Assembly: GCF_009796745.1 (NCBI RefSeq)
Contig: NZ_CP047024.1
Span: 62,001-126,000, forward strand
Length of the DNA stretch: 64,000 nt
Direction of reading: 5' to 3'
From: Paraglaciecola sp. L1A13
GTDB lineage: Bacteria > Pseudomonadota > Gammaproteobacteria > Enterobacterales > Alteromonadaceae
The translations under genes and the position numbers were made by a program. The notes beneath the pieces are model-generated. The model saw only the letters and a program-made list of their open reading frames with translations. It made no database searches and was not told the DNA's origin. Positions 57,077-64,000 of the stretch are shown here, one piece after another (position 1 is the first letter of the stretch; every line of letters starts with the position of its first letter).

Positions 57077-59695
57077 TTAGCGCTCGATTGAGATGGCTGT
57101 TGGTTCCTCTAAATAGGATCCTTGGCCGAGTTCACAGCCGATCGAACGCAATAAATCTGCTTGCTCTTTGTCACTAATACCGGAAACGATGAGTTTAAAG
57201 TTCAGGTGCTGAGACATCGCTAACACCGATTGTATGAGCTTCAAATTCCGTTCTGAGCGAGATATGGTTTTAACAAACCGATGATCCACTTTGACAAAAT
57301 CAAACGGATAAGAATACAAATAACTTAACGAGGCAAGACCACTACCAAAGTTATCAAGTACAAGTTTTATACCAGAGCGTTTTAAGTGCTTTATCGCTGG
57401 TAGGCTAAACTCGGCGCGGCGATTCAAATCGTTTTCATCAAATTCAAAGACTAAACGTTTAGGATCAATCTGCTTAGCTTTAATATCTTGTATCAGTTGC
57501 ACGGCAGCTTCTGCTTGCGTTAGATAATGAATAGAAAGATTAACCGCTACTCGATAGTTTTCTTGTTTAGCATAAGGCGTGAGTTTTTTGCTTAACATAG
57601 CAAAAGCTGAATTCAGCATGTAGTTGTCCATCTCTACTACGAGGCCACTGTGCTCTGCAATTTGCCAGAAACTATCGCGATCCATAGCACCTAACCTAGG
57701 GTGCATCCACCGAATGCGACATTCGTCATACAGATGACTGGAGTCTCGCATATCGAAAACAGGATGAGAGTAAGCTTCAAAAGCGCCAATTTTTAATGTA
57801 TTACGAAATTCACTTTCAACTTCCAGTTCTTCAAGTAGTTTCTTGCGCATAGTCAAATCGAAAACCACAAATTGGCCGCGGCCTTGGGATTTAGCTTGAT
57901 ACATTGCAGCATCTGCATCACGTACTACTTCACTGGCTGATTGATAACCGCTTTCAATATAAGCGATACCGATACTGGCACCAGAAAAAATCTCTCGCTC
58001 GTCGAGTACAAACGGCGCAGCGATAGAATTAATAATTCGTGCAGAAATCACTTCTACGTCATCTGGGGAGTCGAAATTGTCTAATAAGATAACAAACTCA
58101 TCACCACCAAGACGGGCGAGTAAATCATGACTACGTATACAAAGACCAATACGCCTGGCTACCTCAATCAAAAATGAGTCGCCGGCGTGGTGGCCTATTG
58201 AATCATTAATTTGTTTAAAACGATCTAAATCGATAAAGACCACAGCAAAGTTATTATGTGGATAGCGTTTTTTATTTGCTAACGCCTGACTTAAACGAGC
58301 GTTGAACATAGTGCGGTTGGGTAAATTTGTTAAGGCATCATGATGGGCGTCATGTACTAATTTTTGCTGAATTGCTTTGCGCTCTTCAATTTGCTTTTGT
58401 AAATATTGATTGGTTTTGTTTAGCTCATCTGTGCGTTCTTTAACTTTCTCAGTTAACTGCTGATTATAAGCATGTATCGCGTCTGAAGAGCGCTTGCGCT
58501 CCAATGCCACCGCAATATGATGGGAGACAAAACGCAGTAGCTCCAAGTCGCGCAATGAGTAATGTTCATCTTGGCTATAGCTTTGTATTGCAATGACGCC
58601 AGATATTTCACCGTCAACGACTAAAGGTGAGCCTAGCCAAGAATTATTTTGTTCCAGCATGTTCTTTGCTGTAACAGCATCGAGCTCATTTTTTGCGGTT
58701 AACTCTTTGACTCTTGAAGGATTGATTAGCTCTGCAGTACCTGAGCGCAATACGAATTCCGTTAAGCCAAGTCCCACCTCGCGTGATTCGATTTGAGAGT
58801 TCATTTCATCAGAATAATAAGGAAATTCGAGTCGTTTTTTATCTGCGCTGATAGTTGATATATAACAGTTCGGTGCACTAATTAATCTGGCGATAACTTC
58901 GTGTAAGGAAGCGTAGAAGTCTGCCATGTTGCCGTCAACAGACGCTGATAACTCTGATATCTCAAATAATGCGTTTTGTAGCGACTCAACTTTTTGTCGT
59001 TCGTTTATTTCTTCTTGGAGTTCTTCGTTGATATTTTGCAGTTGCTTGGTACGTTCGCGGATCGTTAATTCGTTCATTTCGCGGCTTTTAACGCGATCGA
59101 CTGTATTGACGATATGTTGCGAGACGAACAATAGGATGTCTAAATCTTCTTGGATATAGCGTATCGATTTATCGTAGCTCTGCACCACCATAGCGCCAAT
59201 GACTTGGTTGCCTCTTTTTAATGGCACACCAATCCAATCTACTGGGCCTGAACCGATTTGTTGGACGTTAATTTCTTTGAGTTGCTGTTCGCGATTTTCT
59301 TCCGTTAAAAAAAGGTGGTTTCCGCTGCGCAGAATATAGCCGGTAAAACCTTCCATTAATTGACTGGCAGGGATCTGCCGTAATGCAACTTCGTCAAATT
59401 GATCGACAAAATAAACGAAATCAACCACTTCGTTTATTTGGTCATAAAATGCCACATAGAAATTTTGGGCATTCATAAAGCGTCCGATGATGTCGTGGAT
59501 AGCAGGGTATAAGCGGGATAATTCATTGACTGAGCTCGCAAGTTCAGAGATATCAAAAAGTGATTTTTGAATAGCTTCTGAGTGCTTATATTTATCGGTG
59601 AGTTGTTGCAACTGAGGGATCAGTTCACGTAACTCTTCAATAGATAAGTTGTCAGAGATGTTGGTAGTTTCGGAACGAGACGATATTGCGTGCAC
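57077..59695 (-). CDS. GAF-GAF-GGDEF-EAL protein with degenerate EAL domain
   Basis: This 872-residue soluble protein has two GAF-type sensor domains (~45-190, ~235-390), a coiled linker, then GGDEF and EAL. GGDEF is intact (LGGDEFVILLDNF), so cyclase activity is expected. EAL is degenerate: FEAYSHPVF stands in place of FEALVRW, and LDNFGSGLASLSYL replaces DDFGTG. The phosphodiesterase is probably dead and may only bind c-di-GMP. It starts at a GTG (59695), with no clear ribosome binding site. Confidence 0.85.
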   Translation of the reverse strand: MHAISSRSETTNISDNLSIEELRELIPQLQQLTDKYKHSEAIQKSLFDISELASSVNELSRLYPAIHDIIGRFMNAQNFYVAFYDQINEVVDFVYFVDQFDEVALRQIPASQLMEGFTGYILRSGNHLFLTEENREQQLKEINVQQIGSGPVDWIGVPLKRGNQVIGAMVVQSYDKSIRYIQEDLDILLFVSQHIVNTVDRVKSREMNELTIRERTKQLQNINEELQEEINERQKVESLQNALFEISELSASVDGNMADFYASLHEVIARLISAPNCYISTISADKKRLEFPYYSDEMNSQIESREVGLGLTEFVLRSGTAELINPSRVKELTAKNELDAVTAKNMLEQNNSWLGSPLVVDGEISGVIAIQSYSQDEHYSLRDLELLRFVSHHIAVALERKRSSDAIHAYNQQLTEKVKERTDELNKTNQYLQKQIEERKAIQQKLVHDAHHDALTNLPNRTMFNARLSQALANKKRYPHNNFAVVFIDLDRFKQINDSIGHHAGDSFLIEVARRIGLCIRSHDLLARLGGDEFVILLDNFDSPDDVEVISARIINSIAAPFVLDEREIFSGASIGIAYIESGYQSASEVVRDADAAMYQAKSQGRGQFVVFDLTMRKKLLEELEVESEFRNTLKIGAFEAYSHPVFDMRDSSHLYDECRIRWMHPRLGAMDRDSFWQIAEHSGLVVEMDNYMLNSAFAMLSKKLTPYAKQENYRVAVNLSIHYLTQAEAAVQLIQDIKAKQIDPKRLVFEFDENDLNRRAEFSLPAIKHLKRSGIKLVLDNFGSGLASLSYLYSYPFDFVKVDHRFVKTISRSERNLKLIQSVLAMSQHLNFKLIVSGISDKEQADLLRSIGCELGQGSYLEEPTAISIER

Positions 59696-59748
59696 AGAAA
59701 TTCTATTTTTTATTATTTTTATAGAGTTGAAAATAAACTATTTGTTAC

Positions 59749-59776
59749 AAAAAGGCCACCTTAGGGTGGCCTTTTT
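59749..59776 (-). terminator. Rho-independent terminator after cytochrome gene
   Basis: AAAAAGGCCACC and GGTGGCC-TTTTT form a 7-bp GC-rich stem around TTAG with A/T runs on both sides. It lies 30 bases after the cytochrome stop on the minus strand. Confidence 0.88.
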
Positions 59777-59806
59777 ACTAACAATTTTTTGCTTTAAAAC
59801 GATTAA

Positions 59807-60205
59807 TTATAGACCTTCGATCATATGTTCAATAGCGGCTTTAATTTCATCATCGGAACAATCACCACATGTACCACGAGGAGGCATTGCGTTTAAGCCA
59901 TTGATTGCATGTTGCCATACCGTGTCGAAGCCTTGCTCTAAGCGAGGGGCCCAGTCAGCAGCATTCTGAAACTTAGGCGCACCTAATACACCTGAGCTAT
60001 GACATGCGACGCATGCTGATGAGTAGATGTCCGCACCTGAACGTGGGCCACCTGCTGAAGCCGTTTCTGCTTTAGCGCCGGCAATATGTACTTTGCCCAC
60101 AGGTGCAATACGTGATTTTATATCGTCATCGGAGTTAATCGCAGCTTGCGCCGTGAAAATCGAGGCTAAACCAACAAACATGCACAACAAAATTTTACGT
60201 TTCAC
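59807..60205 (-). CDS. Cytochrome c5-type protein, periplasmic
   Basis: This 132-residue exported c-type cytochrome has a signal peptide (KRKILLCMFVGLASIFTAQA). Heme is bound through C65-V-A-C-H69; the Met ligand is in NAMPPRG, and CGDCSDDE gives the disulfide pair typical of c5. GTG 60205 follows GGAG by six bases. It probably passes electrons to a terminal oxidase. A longer open frame to 60295 is not supported. Confidence 0.9.
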   Translation of the reverse strand: MKRKILLCMFVGLASIFTAQAAINSDDDIKSRIAPVGKVHIAGAKAETASAGGPRSGADIYSSACVACHSSGVLGAPKFQNAADWAPRLEQGFDTVWQHAINGLNAMPPRGTCGDCSDDEIKAAIEHMIEGL

Positions 60206-60314
60206 TATTTTCTCCACGTCAGGGGGTAGTCCTGTCATTCTTACGGATAATATTATGAATTGGATTATAACGACTAATTTAGTGTGAACAACCATTTATA
60301 CTGCACAAATTATC

Positions 60315-61154
60315 CTACTTTAGTGTTTTTTGTCGGATATAACTGGCGAACTTGGGGATCCCATTCACGGTGAAATCATAATATTTGTAGGTGATTACCG
60401 AACCTATCGCTGGAGGATGGAGCCGTTCATCATCTGAAAAGCCGGTGCCGATTTTAAATTTTTTTCCATTGCTCATTTGTACAATAAGTGATCCCATCAT
60501 GCCTAAGTATTTACCTTTTCCCGGTAAATACGCCAACACAGTGGCTTCTGCATCAAAATGTTTTTTAAGCTTTAGTACGTTATTACTACGACCCGATACA
60601 TACAGTGCATCTTGATGGTGTAGCATCAATCCTTCCCCGCCTTTTGCAGTGACGTCGTCTAGCGCCTCCATAAGAGCTGATGTATTGGAAAATCGTTGCT
60701 GAGCAATGGCCTTTAGTTGAGGTAGGTTAGCTTGGCCTACTAACGCCTCTAACTTACTGAACCGTTCACTAAACGGTCCTAGATCTTCAGGCAAATCAAA
60801 TATCATAAATTTTACGTCAGACCATCCGTCGCCGGGTTGTTGCGTTAAAACGATAGAAGCGGTTTTCTCAAATTTTTTACGTGCTATCCACAGTTCGCCA
60901 TCTAAAAATTGGGTGGGAAAACCGCGAATAAACCAATCAGGTGCGGATATGGGATTGCCTGAACGGGTGATGAGCTGCCCGTTATTCCAGCGGGCCCGAA
61001 TGCCGTCTAGTTTTTCACTGACCAAGTAATCCGTTATTGCAATGTCTTCATGATAGCGATTAGCCAGTTCAATGGCGGGCGGTATTTGGCCAAAAAGTGG
61101 ATAACTATAAAGTGCATACGAATACAGCATGAAACCGAACAGGAAACGAAACAT
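60315..61154 (-). CDS. ATP-dependent DNA ligase, secreted (Lig E type)
   Basis: This 279-residue minimal ATP-dependent ligase has an N-terminal hydrophobic signal (FLFGFMLYSYALYSYPL). The adenylated Lys48 lies in SEKLDGIRARW; ELWIARKKF, GGEGLMLHH and LKLKKHFD are later nucleotidyl-transferase motifs. An OB domain ends the protein. Ligases of this Lig E group are thought to act in the periplasm, maybe on incoming DNA. ATG 61154 follows GAAGG; the next ATG upstream is at 61169. Confidence 0.88.
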   Translation of the reverse strand: MFRFLFGFMLYSYALYSYPLFGQIPPAIELANRYHEDIAITDYLVSEKLDGIRARWNNGQLITRSGNPISAPDWFIRGFPTQFLDGELWIARKKFEKTASIVLTQQPGDGWSDVKFMIFDLPEDLGPFSERFSKLEALVGQANLPQLKAIAQQRFSNTSALMEALDDVTAKGGEGLMLHHQDALYVSGRSNNVLKLKKHFDAEATVLAYLPGKGKYLGMMGSLIVQMSNGKKFKIGTGFSDDERLHPPAIGSVITYKYYDFTVNGIPKFASYIRQKTLK

Positions 61155-61517
61155 ATTCAAACCTTCCATGGATGTAACTCAATTTACAGCCTAGTTCATA
61201 AGTGTTAGTTTGGAATAATTTGTATTAATTTTTTTGATCAAGCTACGCTCAATCGAGCAACGATATTGCTCGTGCGAACTTTAGCGATATCGTTATTTGT
61301 GACAGCAATATAAAGGCGATATCATTTACTTCATACCGCTAAATAACCAAGGAATATGACCTTGAATCCTACGCCACCCTAAGCATTTGTCTTTATCATA
61401 GGCGCTGACAGTTGCGTGTGAAACTTATCGCGCAATTGGCGAATATCTTCCGGTTTTTTAAATATAAACAACCACTTTCCTCGACCTTGAGGAAACATCT
61501 AACATTAGGTTATTTAC
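61155..61517. other. Divergent intergenic region with small hairpin
   Basis: This 363-base gap separates the ligase (-) from the SulP gene (+). It contains a 7-bp stem CGAGCAA/TTGCTCG (61254-61272) and two copies of GCGATATC near 61290 and 61318. These might be operator sites, but I cannot assign a regulator. Confidence 0.4.
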
Positions 61518-63008
61518 ATGCTCGAACATATGAAAAGAGACTGGTTCTCTAATATTCGTGGTGATGTGCTTGCCGGTATTGTCGTGGCATTAGCCCTAAT
61601 ACCTGAAGCCATTGCTTTTTCAATTATCGCCGGTGTTGACCCCAAGGTGGGTCTTTATGCCTCATTCTGTATTGCCGTCATCATCGCGTTTGTAGGCGGA
61701 CGGCCAGGTATGATCTCCGCGGCAACTGGTGCAATGGCCTTACTCATGGTCACCCTTGTCAAAGAGCACGGGCTAGAGTATTTGCTGGCGGCAACGTTAC
61801 TCACAGGGGTACTGCAAATAGTGGCGGGCTATCTGAAACTAGGTAACCTGATGCGATTTGTTTCACGCTCAGTGGTAACTGGATTTGTTAACGCGTTGGC
61901 TATTCTGATTTTTATGGCGCAATTACCTGAGTTAACGGACGTGACGTGGCATGTATACGCGATGACTGCGACGGGCCTCGGGATCATTTATCTTTTACCT
62001 TACATTCCCACCGTAGGAAAAATGATCCCCTCGCCACTGGTGTGTATTGTTGTTCTTACCATCGCGTCACTAGCACTCGGCTTAGATATTCGCACAGTGG
62101 GAGATATGGGAGAGTTACCAGACACCTTACCGATATTTTTGTGGCCTGATGTGCCGTTGAATGTAGAAACACTGATGATCATCTTACCTTATTCATTGGG
62201 ACTTGCAGTGGTTGGTTTGCTTGAATCAATGATGACCGCGACGATTGTTGACGATCTTACCGACACGACCAGTGACGGTAATAAGGAATGTAGGGGTCAA
62301 GGGATTGCGAATATCGGAGCGGGTCTTTTTGGCGGTATGGCGGGCTGTGCGATGATAGGGCAGTCAATTATTAATGTGAAATCTGGCGGTAGGGGAAGAT
62401 TATCAACTTTTGTCGCTGGTTTAGTGCTGATTATTATGGTCGTCTTTCTTGATGATTGGGTGCAAAAAATCCCGATGGCAGCGCTCGTCGCCGTCATGAT
62501 AATGGTCTCTATTGGTACGTTTTCTTGGTCATCCATCAAAGATTTACGTACCCACCCATTATCGTCGAGTATTGTTATGTTAAGTACCGTCATCGTTGTT
62601 GTGGCCACACATAACCTGGCCATTGGGGTATTAATAGGCGTACTTTTGGCTACCTTGTTCTTCTCCAACAAAATCGGCCGCTTTATGGTAGTGAAATCGC
62701 TATATAGCGAAGCTGACAATGTTCGAACATACGAAGTAGTCGGTCAGGTCTTTTTTGCCTCCGCGGAACAATTTGTTAATGCATTTGATTTTAAAGAAGT
62801 CGCTGAAAAAGTAGTTATCGACCTTACTCACGCCCACTTTTGGGATATTACCGCTGTATCTTCATTGGATAAGGTGGTTATTAAATTCCGCCGGGAAGGA
62901 GCTACCGTGAATATCGTTGGCATGAATCAAGCGACAGAAACGGTCGTCGATAAGTTTGGCGTGCACAATGACCCCAAAGAAGTTGAAAAACTGTTTGGCG
63001 GACATTAA
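61518..63008 (+). CDS. SulP family anion transporter with STAS domain
   Basis: This 496-residue transporter of the SLC26/SulP family, for sulfate, bicarbonate or similar anions, has about 10-12 membrane helices. [20 protein letters not shown] and [18 protein letters not shown] line the anion path. The cytoplasmic STAS domain (residues ~400-490) includes [20 protein letters not shown] universal stress protein gene follows ten bases later, suggesting joint control. Confidence 0.92.
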   Translation: MLEHMKRDWFSNIRGDVLAGIVVALALIPEAIAFSIIAGVDPKVGLYASFCIAVIIAFVGGRPGMISAATGAMALLMVTLVKEHGLEYLLAATLLTGVLQIVAGYLKLGNLMRFVSRSVVTGFVNALAILIFMAQLPELTDVTWHVYAMTATGLGIIYLLPYIPTVGKMIPSPLVCIVVLTIASLALGLDIRTVGDMGELPDTLPIFLWPDVPLNVETLMIILPYSLGLAVVGLLESMMTATIVDDLTDTTSDGNKECRGQGIANIGAGLFGGMAGCAMIGQSIINVKSGGRGRLSTFVAGLVLIIMVVFLDDWVQKIPMAALVAVMIMVSIGTFSWSSIKDLRTHPLSSSIVMLSTVIVVVATHNLAIGVLIGVLLATLFFSNKIGRFMVVKSLYSEADNVRTYEVVGQVFFASAEQFVNAFDFKEVAEKVVIDLTHAHFWDITAVSSLDKVVIKFRREGATVNIVGMNQATETVVDKFGVHNDPKEVEKLFGGH

Positions 63009-63018
63009 GGAGATAATG

Positions 63019-63870
63019 ATGAAAAGTATAATTACCTGTTTAGACGGCTCCGCTATTACTTCAGCAGTGACAACCGCTGCTGTTTGGGCATCGAAAAAAC
63101 TCAATAAACCTATTCTATTTTTACATACCTTAGCGAAAGAACAACAGCATGGTGCTGACGATTACACTGGTGCTATTGGTCTCGGTGCCCGTTCAGCCCT
63201 GCTTGAGGAAATGACAAAGCTAGATGAGCAACGCGGTAAAGTTGCCCTGCAGTTAGGCAAGCATTTACTTGATGACGCAGTGGAACAGGCACAAGTGGCA
63301 GGTGTTCAGAATGTCACCGCATTGCAAAGACATGGGGAGCTGGTAGATTCAATTGTCGATATGCAAGAGGATACGCGGCTTATTATTATCGGCCGTTGTG
63401 GTACGGGCCATACCGATGATGTCAGCGCTTTAGGGTCGAATATCGAAACCTTGCTGCGTAAGGCTGAAAATCCAGTATTGCTTATTCCTGAAGCATTCAA
63501 AGCGCCTGTTTCATTTATGATTGCTTATGACGGTCGAGAGGTCGCAGACAAAGCACTGCAAAGAATTATCGATGGTGGACTATTGCATGGTCTTCAATGT
63601 CATCTTGTTTCTGTGAAAAATAATGAAGCAAACTTGAAAGAAAAATTTACTTCAGCACAACAGAAATTAGAGGCAAAAGGATTTGATGTCATTGCGTCTT
63701 ATATCGAAGGTAATATTCATGACTCATTAATGGCATACCAGAAGACCAATCAAATTGAACTCACTGTAATGGGGGCTTTCGGGCATTCCAAACTTCGGCA
63801 GTTTTTTGTAGGTAGCAATACTATGAAAATGCTTGAGCACAGCAAAATACCATTGATAGTATTGCGCTAA
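63019..63870 (+). CDS. Tandem universal stress protein
   Basis: This 283-residue cytoplasmic protein has two Usp domains (residues ~1-145 and ~150-283). The second holds the ATP-site motif GAFGHSKLRQFFVGSNTMKM (G-x2-G-x9-G-S); the first has a weaker IGRCGTGHTDD. ATG 63019 is six bases after AAGGAG; the ATG three bases earlier is also possible. It forms a two-gene unit with the SulP transporter and could tune its activity. Confidence 0.9.
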   Translation: MKSIITCLDGSAITSAVTTAAVWASKKLNKPILFLHTLAKEQQHGADDYTGAIGLGARSALLEEMTKLDEQRGKVALQLGKHLLDDAVEQAQVAGVQNVTALQRHGELVDSIVDMQEDTRLIIIGRCGTGHTDDVSALGSNIETLLRKAENPVLLIPEAFKAPVSFMIAYDGREVADKALQRIIDGGLLHGLQCHLVSVKNNEANLKEKFTSAQQKLEAKGFDVIASYIEGNIHDSLMAYQKTNQIELTVMGAFGHSKLRQFFVGSNTMKMLEHSKIPLIVLR

Positions 63871-64000
63871 GGGACGAAAATTAGCTAGTGGAATCAAGTA
63901 GGACTTACTACAAGATTGAAGGAGGATAATTTTTCCAGACGATATTGACGTAAGTCCTCAGTCCCCCTAGTTGCAAAATAGAGCCTACGAGTGGCTCTCG

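Noticed and set aside
63871..64000. Gene start at the right edge
   Set aside because: A GGAGG near 63922 resembles a ribosome binding site but no open frame of note follows before the window ends.

Overview
The window is a gammaproteobacterial chromosome segment, most likely from a marine Alteromonadales species (Paraglaciecola/Pseudoalteromonas-like). This is inferred from gene content: paired DUF885 peptidases, a beta-propeller phytase, c-di-GMP enzymes, a SulP/Usp pair, and the conserved block slmA-coaBC-radC-rpmB-rpmG-mutM-coaD-waaA. The backbone looks ordinary. Its major interruption is a roughly 20.9 kb AT-rich island inside radC.

Layout: 1-9.6 kb holds a phytase 3' end, an EVE-domain protein, an NhaC-type antiporter and a group of exported peptidases (two DUF885 proteins and one M28 lipoprotein). 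9.6-12.05 kb holds slmA, coaBC and the first 144 codons of radC. 12.05-32.92 kb is the island. 32.93-33.17 kb is the last 80 codons of radC; 144+80 gives 224 aa, the length of E. coli RadC. 33.3-42.7 kb holds ribosomal proteins L28/L33, mutM, coaD and envelope/LPS genes (KDO kinase, KDO transferase, glycosyltransferases, a Wzi-like barrel). 42.9-47 kb is an apparent three-gene unit (small PBP-like protein, outer-membrane barrel, GGDEF-EAL enzyme). 47-50.5 kb is kbl-tdh-glpE-glpG. 50.6-57 kb holds a FliL-like protein, ubiC-ubiA, a chemoreceptor, ubiK and rep. 57-64 kb holds a GAF-GAF-GGDEF-EAL protein, a c5-type cytochrome, a secreted ATP-dependent DNA ligase and a SulP transporter with a tandem universal stress protein.

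The island starts with three overlapping genes that match the Gamma-Mobile-Trio (GMT) module: a tyrosine recombinase (GmtY-like), a 1293-aa recombinase with nine N-terminal repeats (GmtZ-like) and a 207-aa third protein (GmtX-like). Its ends carry short inverted repeats around a TTCGG core in radC. The cargo includes an HNH nuclease, an XRE regulator with unknown neighbours, and a decayed SOS module (truncated yedK, LexA box, intact umuD, umuC broken in two). It also has integron attC cassettes without an integrase, IS110 and IS3 family remnants, and a lipoprotein HNH nuclease. At the right end is a three-gene phosphorelay operon: a large helical-repeat histidine kinase, a lone receiver, and a receiver fused to an alpha/beta hydrolase with a C-terminal membrane anchor. 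That operon matches the layout of the Detocs anti-phage system with a hydrolase effector, and it is the best candidate here for a notable biological system.

All calls are from reading sequence only; no database search was run. Island boundaries, family names and functional links are inferences unless a visible motif is cited.
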